Both the position numbers and the translations under genes were made by a program. Of a stretch of DNA of 25,480 bases, positions 7,076-14,795 are shown in pieces. This stretch comes from an uncultured Selenomonadales bacterium (GTDB taxonomy: Bacteria; Bacillota; Negativicutes; Selenomonadales; Selenomonadaceae), in assembly GCA_937877655.1 (NCBI GenBank), contig CALFJC010000003.1, positions 1 to 25,480 on the forward strand. Reading direction: 5' to 3'. Each line of letters opens with the position of its first letter. Position 1 is the stretch's first letter. The notes below the pieces were generated by a model, which made no database searches, was not told where the DNA came from, and saw nothing but the letters and a program-made list of their open reading frames with translations.

Positions 7076-8356
7076 ATGGACAACGTTATAAAAATCGGCT
7101 TGCTGGGCGCGGGGACAATCGGCGGCTCCGTCATTGAAGTTTTGAAAAATAATCGCGAGACCATTGCGCAACGCGCCAATACTCAAATTGAAATTAAAAA
7201 TATTCTCGTCTTGCCGCACGAAATTCCCAAGCTCCAAGAGGCGGGACTTCCTGCGACGAGCAATTACGAAGAAATTTTGAACGATCCCGAAATCAAAATT
7301 GTCGTTGAACTTATCGGCGGCATCAAACCTGCGAAAGATTTTATTTTGCAGGCTATGGCGCACGGAAAAAATGTCGTCACGGCAAATAAAGATGTCGTTG
7401 CGCAATTCGGACACGAACTTTTTGAGGCGGCGGACGCCAATCAGATTGATTTTCTTTTTGAGGCAGCGGTCGGCGGAGCAATTCCGATTATCATGCCGCT
7501 GAAACGTTCTTTGACGGCGAATAAAATCACGGAAGTTTTGGGCATTGTCAACGGCACGACAAATTACATGCTCACCAAAATGAGTGAACACGGCATGGAT
7601 TACGAAACTGTTTTGAAAGAAGCGCAGGCTCACGGCTACGCCGAAGCGAATCCCGCCGCCGACGTTGAAGGAAAGGACGCCGCCCGAAAAATTGCTATCC
7701 TCGCGTCGATAGCTTTCAATTCCCGCGTGAAATTTGAAGATGTTTCAATGGAAGGCATTACGAAAATCACGCCCGAAGATATTTCTTACGCGTCCGATCT
7801 CGGCTACGTCGTGAAACTTTTGGCGGTTGCCCGCAATACCGATTTGGGAATTGATGTTCGCGTTAATCCCGTTTTCCTGTCGAAGGATCATCCGCTTGCG
7901 GCAGTCAGCGGCGTCCTCAATGCGATTTTCGTTCGCGGCTATCCGATTGAAGAAGCAATGTTCTTCGGACCGGGCGCGGGCAAACCGACTGCTTCCGCCG
8001 TTGTCAGCGACATTATCGAAATTGTTCGCGGCATTGAGCGCGGCTCGACAGGGCGTTTCGGTTGCACTTGCTATCACAAATTCCCGATTTGTCCCGTCGA
8101 AGAAACCGTTTCTTCATATTACATTCGACTTTTGGTTGATGATAAGCCGGGAGTTTTGGGAAAAATCGCTACGACTTTCGGCAATGTCGATGTCAGTTTG
8201 AAATCGGTTGTGCAGACGAGAACGGAACTTAAAGATCATGTGGAAATTGTCGTCATAACTCACAAAGTCAAGCACAAAAATATTATGGAAGCGCAGGCGG
8301 CTTTGAAAGTTTTGTCTGTCGTCGATGAAATTTTTAATGTGATTCGCGTTGAGTGA
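7076..8356 (+). CDS. hom: Homoserine dehydrogenase with ACT domain
   Basis: This 426-residue enzyme is predicted to reduce aspartate semialdehyde to homoserine, the branch point to threonine and methionine. The N-terminal Rossmann domain has GLLGAGTIGGSV (8-19). The catalytic domain has NKDVVA, AVGGAIPII, GIVNGTTNYMLTKM and the EANPAADVEGKDAARK motif, which holds the conserved acidic and lysine residues. The C-terminal ACT domain (YYIRLLVDDKPGVLGKIA, about 345 onward) suggests feedback control by an amino acid, probably threonine. Length matches the monofunctional enzyme; there is no aspartokinase domain. The strong ribosome site aaggagag sets the start. Homoserine kinase follows immediately. 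Confidence 0.95.
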   Translation: MDNVIKIGLLGAGTIGGSVIEVLKNNRETIAQRANTQIEIKNILVLPHEIPKLQEAGLPATSNYEEILNDPEIKIVVELIGGIKPAKDFILQAMAHGKNVVTANKDVVAQFGHELFEAADANQIDFLFEAAVGGAIPIIMPLKRSLTANKITEVLGIVNGTTNYMLTKMSEHGMDYETVLKEAQAHGYAEANPAADVEGKDAARKIAILASIAFNSRVKFEDVSMEGITKITPEDISYASDLGYVVKLLAVARNTDLGIDVRVNPVFLSKDHPLAAVSGVLNAIFVRGYPIEEAMFFGPGAGKPTASAVVSDIIEIVRGIERGSTGRFGCTCYHKFPICPVEETVSSYYIRLLVDDKPGVLGKIATTFGNVDVSLKSVVQTRTELKDHVEIVVITHKVKHKNIMEAQAALKVLSVVDEIFNVIRVE

Positions 8357-8361
8357 TTGCC

Positions 8362-9381
8362 ATGAAAAAAAATATTCCAACCAACAGAAAATCGCTTAAG
8401 GCTATCACTTTGAAAATGCGGCAGGACAACAAGGAGTTAAAATCCGATTCGCCGAAACCTTTCCGCGCAGTCGTCAAAGTTCCCGGCACTTCCGCCAACT
8501 GCGGACCGGGTTTTGACTGCTTGGGCTTGGCGACGACGATTTATAATTATCTGGATTTAACTTTGCTCCATGCCAATAAAATTATCGTCGAGTCGAAGGG
8601 CACGGGCTCGGAAAGCATTCCTCGCGGCAGAAGAAATTTGGCTTGGCAAGCCGTGCGGAGATTGTTGCAGGAAGTCGGGCGCGAAGATGAATTTAAGGGC
8701 GCGATTATTCGCATGAAAAATAATGTTCCGATCTCTCGCGGGCTCGGCTCCAGTTCGACGGCGATAGTTGCGGGCTTGACGGCGGCAAATGAAATTTTGG
8801 GCTCGCCGCTCGACAAGAACAAACTTTTGAAATTGGCAACGGAGATTGAAGGACATCCCGACAACGTCGCGCCGGCAATTTTCGGCGGCTTTACAGTCAG
8901 CGTCATGGACAAGGGCGAAGTTCAAACATTTTCTTTCCTGCCGCGCATAAAATTAAAATTGGTTGTGGCAGTTCCCGAATTTGAACTTTCGACGCGGCTT
9001 GCGCGAAAAGTTTTGCCGAAAAATGTTTCAATGAAGGACGCGATTTTCAACGTCAGCCGAGCCTCAATGTTAATCGCGGCGTTGGTTGAAGGGCGCGAAG
9101 AATTTTTGCCGCTTGCCTTCGACGATGCACTTCATCAACCTTACAGGAAAAAATTGGTACCGGGCATGAGTGAAGTTTTCACGGCGGCGCGAAATGCGGG
9201 AGCATTGGGCGCGGCAATTTCGGGCGCGGGCTCCTGTTTGATAGCGTTCACGACGGCAACGAGCGGACTTGAAAATAAAATTGCTTCGGCGATGGTTGAA
9301 ACTTTCAAAGCCCATGAAGTTCAATCGGACGCGTTGATTTTGGACGTTGACAAGCACGGCGCGCAGATTATAAAAAATTAA
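8362..9381 (+). CDS. thrB: Homoserine kinase (GHMP family)
   Basis: The enzyme phosphorylates homoserine on the way to threonine. GHMP-kinase motifs are clear: VPGTSANCGPGFDCLG for substrate binding, the ATP-binding PISRGLGSSSTAIVAG, EGHPDNVAPAIFGG, and the C-terminal GAAISGAGSCLIAF. From ATG 8362 the product has 339 residues. Other candidate starts are a GTG at 8353 overlapping the hom stop and an ATG at 8416; none has a convincing ribosome site. With the 8362 start there is a basic extension of about 35 residues before the usual ThrB N-terminus. The gene follows hom at once, and a terminator lies 17 bases after its stop. Confidence 0.93.
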   Translation: MKKNIPTNRKSLKAITLKMRQDNKELKSDSPKPFRAVVKVPGTSANCGPGFDCLGLATTIYNYLDLTLLHANKIIVESKGTGSESIPRGRRNLAWQAVRRLLQEVGREDEFKGAIIRMKNNVPISRGLGSSSTAIVAGLTAANEILGSPLDKNKLLKLATEIEGHPDNVAPAIFGGFTVSVMDKGEVQTFSFLPRIKLKLVVAVPEFELSTRLARKVLPKNVSMKDAIFNVSRASMLIAALVEGREEFLPLAFDDALHQPYRKKLVPGMSEVFTAARNAGALGAAISGAGSCLIAFTTATSGLENKIASAMVETFKAHEVQSDALILDVDKHGAQIIKN

Positions 9382-9397
9382 AAATTTCCAATGAAAA

Positions 9398-9428
9398 AAT
9401 CCCTCCTACTTCGGAGGGATTAATTTTT
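9398..9428. terminator. Rho-independent terminator, probably bidirectional
   Basis: A 9-bp perfect stem, aatccctcc (9398-9406) with ggagggatt (9413-9421), encloses a six-base loop and is followed by a T-run on the plus strand. An A-run precedes the stem, giving a T-run on the minus strand too. It sits between the converging thrB and RTX genes and can end transcription of both. Confidence 0.85.
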
Positions 9429-9449
9429 TTCCGCGCAGATTTTTTTTTC

Positions 9450-9526
9450 AATTAGGAATTATGAATTAGGAATTAGGAATGGAAAAACCAATTATTAATT
9501 CCTCATTACTAATTCCTAATTAATTT
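9450..9526. repeat. Two facing heptad arrays between thrB and the RTX gene
   Basis: The left array (9450-9480) reads aattagg, aattatg, aattagg, aattagg, aat. After about ten bases the right array (to 9526) carries the same family on the minus strand (aattagg, aattagt, aatgagg, aattaat). Together they form a long imperfect inverted repeat. The right array encodes the last residues (Leu-Ile-Arg-Asn) and the TAG stop of the RTX gene. The left array has the same four units as the array inside murD. Confidence 0.85.
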
Positions 9527-12500
9527 GGTTCCGCTGATTTTGTAATTTGTACCGTTGACATTGAAAGTTTCAGCCGAAAAATCTTTTAAAGTAATTGCAT
9601 TGGCAGTTGAGCCGACCTTGAAATAAACTTCATCCTTTGATTCGCTGTAAGAAGCGGAAAATGCACCCGTTATCTTTAACATGTCATTATCGGCGAAAGA
9701 ATAGATAAAATCTTTGCCGTCGCCTGCGGAATACAAGAAAACATCTGCTCCGGAACTGCCCCACAGCGAATCGTTTCCAGCTCCGCCTTTCAAGATGTCG
9801 TTGCCCGTTTGCCCGTAAAGCTTATCATTTCCTGCATTACCGAGAATTGAATCGTTGCCGTTGCCGCCATAAAGTGAATCGTTCTTCGAGCCGCCGCTTA
9901 TTGTGTTGGCAAGAGCGTTGCCCGTTACTTTTATTGCTTTGGTGCGAGAGGCGGCATTGACGGTTTTTATTGCCGAGCCGACAGTTACAGGCGACTTGCT
10001 TGCGTTCGTCAGAATAATGTCACTGTTAATGTTGACTTTCTCCAAGCTTGTCGCGCCTTCCAGAGTTATTTTGCCCTTGCCGACCGTGACAACTATATCC
10101 GAGCCGCTCGTCTTCGTCGAATATGTACCCGTGCCGCCGCCGATTGAAAGCGTTGATGTCTCGTTGAAACCCTCGATTAAGTCGTTGCCGTCGCCCGAAC
10201 TGTATTGGATCAAATTATTTTCTGCATCGGAGCCTAAACTGATTGTGTCGGTTCCTGTGCCGCCGATTAGGGTAGTTTCAGTTGTCTTACTGACTATGGA
10301 ATCATTACCGGATCCTCCGTTGAGAGTAGAACGCAAACCGAAATATTGATTTGTGCCTTTACCGGTGAAAGAAACTCCGTCGCTCGATGTCAAATTAAGA
10401 TAAGTTTCTACTTCGCCAATGATTGTATCATTGCCGGATCCGCCGTTAATAGATGTCTCGTTTGTTGTATTGGAAATATAATCGTTACCTGCGCCGCCAT
10501 TGATTGTGGAATTGGAGCCGCTGAAAGCTTCTTCCTCGCCCCAGTTATCATCATTAACGGAGAAAATACTGTGGACGTGGTTTGTTATTGTATCGTTACC
10601 GTTTCCGCCACTGATATAAGATTTGTTGCCGGCGTTGAAAATTTCGTCATCGCCGTTTCCACCATAGATTGTAGCTTGTGAGCCGTCATCATTTTGAATG
10701 ACATCGTCTCCTTCTTCGCCATTCATTAAGACTTTATCGGGAGTCGGTGCATTCCAAACTGTGCCGTTCCAATTTTCGTTGAGAATAGTATCTCTTCCTG
10801 TTCCCGCCTTGATTGTAACGTTGCTTGCACGGTTGCGAATAGAATCAGCATTGGAGCCGCCGCTAATGATTGTGTTTTGAGTGTAGTTAGTAATTCTTTT
10901 ATCGCGCCAGAATTCGCTGTAATCGCCATAAACTACGGGGATTTTTTTATCTGCGCCGTCACGTATCGTTATGGAACCTGTACCGATTTTCAAAATGAGA
11001 TTGTCGCCGCTGATAACACTACTTGAAACGGTGCCTTTGGTTATGTTTATAGCCGCCGCATAACTGCTGATTGTATCGTCGCCATCGCCTTCGGCGTATT
11101 CATAAATATATGACCAGCCGTAAATATCAAGATTGATAGAATCGTTACCTTTGCCGCCACGAATTAAAATATTTGCTCCAGTAGCGTTGATGACATCATC
11201 GCCCGCGCCGCCGTCGAGAGTAACATCTTCCACGAAATCGCCTATAATTGTATCATTACCTGCGCCACCGTCAACGGAAACGCTATCGCCAGTGTTGTAA
11301 ATGTAATCATCGTCCGAGCCGCCGAGTAATGTCACATGACTGCTTCCCGGATAAGTCACATTTGCGACTGTCTTGCCGTTGTAAATGCTATCCCTGCCTG
11401 CTCCGCCATTAATCGTGGAGTAATAGCCTTCGTTGTTGATAAAGTCATTGCCTGTTCCGCCGTCGATTGAAACGCTATCGCCGCCGTAAGAAATGAGAGT
11501 TGACGGTCCGAAGGTTATCGTACTGTACTCTGTAAGACCGTTATAAATAGTATCGTTGCCGGCTAGAGCTCGAATCGTCGCGCCGTCAACGCTGTTGTTA
11601 TAAGTATCGTTGCCGTTTGTGAGTGTAATTGATTTAGAATTGTTTTGGACGCCCAAAATATTCAGATTATCCAAAGTCGCCGCGTCCGCCAATGTTATCT
11701 TGCCCTTGCCGACTGTCACGATTATATCCGAGCCGCTCGTCTTCGTCGAATAAGTGCCCGTGCCTTTTCCGATTGAAAGCGTTGAAGTCTCGTTAAAACC
11801 TCTAATGTAATCGTTACCGTCACCAGAGGCGTATTGGAATAATACATTTTTACCGTTGTCATTATCAATCCAGTCGTTATCTTTACCGCCGAGAATCGTG
11901 ACGTTTCCATCGCTATTGTAAATTTGGTCTTCACCTTTTCCAGCGTTAATACTTACTTTTGAGGCGTCACCAGCAAACATTTTATGGTTATTGATTGTAT
12001 CATTACCGTCACCGGCGTTTATTGTGGTACGCGAAGCATTATTCTGAATGAAATCGTCTCCGGCTCCCATGTATATAGTGGAAATGCTTGCGTATTGGTA
12101 ATTAACGAAATGGTCATTTCCTTTGCCGCTAATTAAAGTGCCGTATGGACTATCGTTATAAACTTCATTATTTCCGTCCCCTGCATCTACCGATACTGAA
12201 GTCACGCCGGAAAAATTATCGATAGTATCATCACCTGCACCGGTTTTTATTGTGACATTTTCTCCTTTAAGTTTATCGTCTGAACCTAACCAACGGTTGC
12301 TTATATAATTGTTACCTGCAGATGAATAAATAGATACATTATTTGCAAAGTTTTCAATAGTATCATTTCCGCCGAGTGCGTTAATATTTGCGCCTTCAAT
12401 ACTGTTTTCGTATGTGTCAGCATTTTCCGTAAGAGTAATAACGCCTGTATCGTTTACAATATCTGTTTTGCCAGTAGAGTCTTTTACTTTGATAAGCTCT

Positions 12501-13123
12501 CCAGAGGCATCTTTGAGGGTAATACTGCCTTTGCCGACTTTTACGACAATGTCACCGTTACTTTTAACGGAACTGCCGCCGAATGTGCCGGAAGTCAAAT
12601 CGATTAAAATTTCGGCACCGCCATTGCTGTTGATTATTTGAATTATGTCGTTGCCGTCGCCGTCTGCGTATTGAATAACATTATTTTGACTGTCCCAGAG
12701 GTTAATCTCGATTGTGTCGTTGCCTTTTCCGGCGTTAATAGTTGCGACATCCTCATTATACATTGAATCATTGCCGGCACCCGCAATAATTGTACTGTTT
12801 GCCCCGCAATTTTCGATTATGTCGTTGCCGGAACCGCCGTTTAAAAGAGCTTTGTCTCCCCAATTTTCGATTGTGTCGTTACCTTCGCCGCCGATGATTG
12901 TCAAATTTTTGCCCGGTACAGATTGAGTATGTCCGCCATCGGTGTTATCGATGTAATCATCACCTTCGCCGCCGTTAATTGAGACCGAATTTCCTCTGTT
13001 GTCGATAGAGTCATTGCCTTTACCGGCGTTGATTGTGACATTATCGCCGGAACTGTAGATAGAATCCGCCTCGCTCGTTCCTGAAACTTTTTTGCCGTTT
13101 GTGTAATTGTACTTCACAGCCAT
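9509..13123 (-). CDS. Large RTX-type calcium-binding repeat protein
   Basis: This 1204-residue acidic protein is dominated by glycine/aspartate nonapeptide-like repeats such as GGEGNDTIEN and GGSGNDIIEN, which in this family bind Ca2+ in a parallel beta roll. Five units can be seen. Each has a repeat block followed by a module that begins Y-(A/S)-x-GDGxD-I and ends in VGxGxITLxD; these modules start near residues 147, 425, 670, 968 and 1128. The last, most canonical block (GGNGNDSILGNAGNDKLYGQ and following) and the final module resemble type I secretion target ends. No signal peptide is present, which fits export by an ABC/MFP/outer-membrane channel, but no such genes are in the window. The ribosome site aaggaga (complement near 13131-13138) sets the ATG. 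No enzymatic or pore-forming domain is recognisable; a surface or adhesive role is a guess. Confidence 0.9.
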   Translation of the reverse strand: MAVKYNYTNGKKVSGTSEADSIYSSGDNVTINAGKGNDSIDNRGNSVSINGGEGDDYIDNTDGGHTQSVPGKNLTIIGGEGNDTIENWGDKALLNGGSGNDIIENCGANSTIIAGAGNDSMYNEDVATINAGKGNDTIEINLWDSQNNVIQYADGDGNDIIQIINSNGGAEILIDLTSGTFGGSSVKSNGDIVVKVGKGSITLKDASGELIKVKDSTGKTDIVNDTGVITLTENADTYENSIEGANINALGGNDTIENFANNVSIYSSAGNNYISNRWLGSDDKLKGENVTIKTGAGDDTIDNFSGVTSVSVDAGDGNNEVYNDSPYGTLISGKGNDHFVNYQYASISTIYMGAGDDFIQNNASRTTINAGDGNDTINNHKMFAGDASKVSINAGKGEDQIYNSDGNVTILGGKDNDWIDNDNGKNVLFQYASGDGNDYIRGFNETSTLSIGKGTGTYSTKTSGSDIIVTVGKGKITLADAATLDNLNILGVQNNSKSITLTNGNDTYNNSVDGATIRALAGNDTIYNGLTEYSTITFGPSTLISYGGDSVSIDGGTGNDFINNEGYYSTINGGAGRDSIYNGKTVANVTYPGSSHVTLLGGSDDDYIYNTGDSVSVDGGAGNDTIIGDFVEDVTLDGGAGDDVINATGANILIRGGKGNDSINLDIYGWSYIYEYAEGDGDDTISSYAAAINITKGTVSSSVISGDNLILKIGTGSITIRDGADKKIPVVYGDYSEFWRDKRITNYTQNTIISGGSNADSIRNRASNVTIKAGTGRDTILNENWNGTVWNAPTPDKVLMNGEEGDDVIQNDDGSQATIYGGNGDDEIFNAGNKSYISGGNGNDTITNHVHSIFSVNDDNWGEEEAFSGSNSTINGGAGNDYISNTTNETSINGGSGNDTIIGEVETYLNLTSSDGVSFTGKGTNQYFGLRSTLNGGSGNDSIVSKTTETTLIGGTGTDTISLGSDAENNLIQYSSGDGNDLIEGFNETSTLSIGGGTGTYSTKTSGSDIVVTVGKGKITLEGATSLEKVNINSDIILTNASKSPVTVGSAIKTVNAASRTKAIKVTGNALANTISGGSKNDSLYGGNGNDSILGNAGNDKLYGQTGNDILKGGAGNDSLWGSSGADVFLYSAGDGKDFIYSFADNDMLKITGAFSASYSESKDEVYFKVGSTANAITLKDFSAETFNVNGTNYKISGTKLIRN
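10065..10207 (-). repeat. Internal duplication in the RTX gene, copy A
   Basis: About 143 bases are highly similar to 11694-11836, exactly 1629 bases (543 codons) away. They encode the fourth beta-type module; the peptide run FNETSTLSIG and the run TYSTKTSGSDI are the same in both copies. Shared synonymous codons show that the DNA, not only the protein, was copied recently or is kept alike by gene conversion. Confidence 0.8.
11694..11836 (-). repeat. Internal duplication in the RTX gene, copy B
   Basis: Partner of 10065-10207, encoding the second beta-type module. The other three modules (near 12480-12683, 11000-11110 and 9520-9740) are homologous in protein but clearly more diverged in DNA. 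This pair is therefore the youngest duplication. Confidence 0.8.
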
Positions 13124-13253
13124 AAAATCGTCTCCTTACGAAAAAATTTTTTGAGTACCACTTTGGGCATATAATAATTGTTTTTTTTTCTCAATTCGTC
13201 CGCGCAGATTTTACAAAAAAATTTTCGCCGAGATTAATTTTTTTCAATCGGCA

Positions 13254-13283
13254 TTGTGTTTTCATGCAAAGTTCAATTATAAT
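13254..13283 (+). promoter_or_regulatory. Promoter for the mur cluster
   Basis: TTGTGT (13254-13259) and a perfect TATAAT (13278-13283) are 18 bases apart, in the gap between the divergent RTX and murE genes. Transcription would begin near 13290, right at the ribosome site, giving a very short leader. The rest of this 184-base gap holds A/T runs and one CCGCGCAG word. I see no strong promoter for the RTX gene in it. Confidence 0.5.
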
Positions 13284-13307
13284 TGGCGGCAGGAGGGAGG
13301 CGAGACC

Positions 13308-14795
13308 TTGACAAAAAAACTCAGCGAACTTGCATTGCTTATCCCCGACGCGAAAATTGTCGGCGAAGACATTTTCATAAGCGGAATTGAGCACGACTCG
13401 CGCAAGGTCACAACAAAAAATTTATTCGTGTGCATGGAAGGCGCACACGTTGACGGACATAATTTTATCCCGCAGGCAATTTCAAAGGGCGCAGTTGCCG
13501 TTCTTACTGCAAGAAAAAATTTTCAACCGCCCGAAAATATTTCCGCGCTGATTGTTCCCGACATGTTGAACACGCTCGCAGTTATCGTTCCGTATTTTTA
13601 CGATTATCCTGCGCGGAAAATGCGGGTTATAGGCGTGACGGGTACCAACGGAAAAACTACGACAACTTATCTGCTCCGAGAAATTTTTTCTTGCGCGGGT
13701 TTCAAAGTCGGGCTTATCGGCACGATTCAAAATCTTATCGGCGAAGAAATTTTTCCCGTGAGAAATACTACGCCCAACGTTATCGACTTGCAAAAATTTT
13801 TGTCGGAAATGGTTAAGAAAAATGTTCAAGTCCTCGTTATGGAAGTTTCAAGCCACGCGCTGGCTGAAAATCGAGTTGCGGGCGTCGAGTTCGACACGGC
13901 GATTTTCACGAACTTAACGCAAGATCATTTGGATTTTCACGGGACAATGGAAAATTATCTGCGGGCGAAAACAAAACTTTTCGACATGATCTCGCGGCGC
14001 GGACGCAAGCAAAATAAAACCGCAATCGTCAACGCGGACGACGCGGCGGGCGAAGAAATTCTTAAACATTGTCTCTGCGAAAAAATTACTTACGGCTTGA
14101 AAAATTCTGCCGACCTGCGCGGAATAAATCTTGACATTCGCGCAGATGGGATGAAAATTCAATTAGGAATTAGGAATGAGGAATTAGGAATCAAATTACA
14201 CATAACCGGGATTTTTAATGTTTACAATGTGCTGGCGGCAGTCGGCGCGGCTTCGGCTGAAAAAATTTCGCCCGAAATTATCAAACGCGCTCTCGAAAAT
14301 TTTAAAAGCGTGCCCGGAAGATTTGAAAGAATTTTTTCCGACGCGCCTTTTGAAGTTATCGTTGACTACGCGCACACACCCGACGGCGTCAAAAATGTTT
14401 TGGAGACCGCCGCGCAGATTGCAAAGGGGAAAATTATCGCGGTGTTCGGTTGCGGCGGAGATAGAGACAATTCAAAGCGTCCGATTATGGGAAAAATCGC
14501 CGCCGAGCTAAGCGACATTGTGATTGTCACTTCAGACAATCCCCGTACCGAAAATCCCGAAAAAATTTTGGACGAGATTGAAGTCGGGCTCGGCAAAAAA
14601 AATCATGAACGAATTGTCGACAGGCGCGAGGCAATTTTCAGAGCGATTGAACTTGCCGAAGCGGGCGATATCGTTTTGATTCTCGGCAAGGGACACGAAA
14701 CTTATCAGATTTTGAACACGGGCACGATTCACTTCGACGACAGAGAAGTTGCGCTGGAGGCAATAAAAAATGTTGGAGGGGTTAAAAATGGATAA
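13308..14795 (+). CDS. murE: UDP-MurNAc-L-Ala-D-Glu:meso-diaminopimelate ligase
   Basis: This 495-residue Mur ligase adds the third amino acid to the peptidoglycan precursor in the cytoplasm. Domain 1 starts with LSELALLIPDA and has the substrate motif HDSRKV. The ATP P-loop is GVTGTNGKTTTT (109-120). DNPRTE (Asp410-Arg413) is the signature of enzymes using meso-diaminopimelate rather than lysine. I chose the TTG at 13308 because an aggagggagg ribosome site (13291-13300) lies just before it and the protein then begins like other MurE proteins. An in-frame TTG at 13254 would overlap the promoter and translate through the ribosome site. A heptad array adds about nine residues at 14161-14191. 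The 3' end overlaps murF by eight bases. Confidence 0.95.
   Translation: MTKKLSELALLIPDAKIVGEDIFISGIEHDSRKVTTKNLFVCMEGAHVDGHNFIPQAISKGAVAVLTARKNFQPPENISALIVPDMLNTLAVIVPYFYDYPARKMRVIGVTGTNGKTTTTYLLREIFSCAGFKVGLIGTIQNLIGEEIFPVRNTTPNVIDLQKFLSEMVKKNVQVLVMEVSSHALAENRVAGVEFDTAIFTNLTQDHLDFHGTMENYLRAKTKLFDMISRRGRKQNKTAIVNADDAAGEEILKHCLCEKITYGLKNSADLRGINLDIRADGMKIQLGIRNEELGIKLHITGIFNVYNVLAAVGAASAEKISPEIIKRALENFKSVPGRFERIFSDAPFEVIVDYAHTPDGVKNVLETAAQIAKGKIIAVFGCGGDRDNSKRPIMGKIAAELSDIVIVTSDNPRTENPEKILDEIEVGLGKKNHERIVDRREAIFRAIELAEAGDIVLILGKGHETYQILNTGTIHFDDREVALEAIKNVGGVKNG
14161..14191 (+). repeat. Heptad repeat array inside murE, 4 units
   Basis: The units are aattagg, aattagg, aatgagg, aattagg and a final aat, encoding QLGIRNEELGI in the central domain before a conserved ITGIFNVYN motif, apparently a surface loop. 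Only the third unit would place TAG in the reading frame, and only that unit carries GAG instead. Confidence 0.88.

Noticed and set aside
6857..7633. 258-codon open frame on the minus strand
   Set aside because: It spans the end of the Uma2 gene and the start of hom, both clear genes on the plus strand, and has no family motifs. Long antisense frames are common here because of the codon bias.
9903..12926. Several plus-strand open frames under the RTX gene
   Set aside because: They are products of the periodic RTX repeats read on the other strand and share no recognisable domain.
9509..13123. CRISPR array or satellite DNA
   Set aside because: The repetition follows an intact 1204-codon frame with RTX motifs; repeat spacing varies and there are no spacers.
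13254..13307. TTG at 13254 as murE start
   Set aside because: It coincides with the -35 box and would translate the aggagggagg ribosome site; the TTG at 13308 fits spacing and family start.
14770..14787. ATG at 14770 as murF start
   Set aside because: The ribosome site for ATG 14788 lies inside this extension, and the family N-terminus matches 14788.
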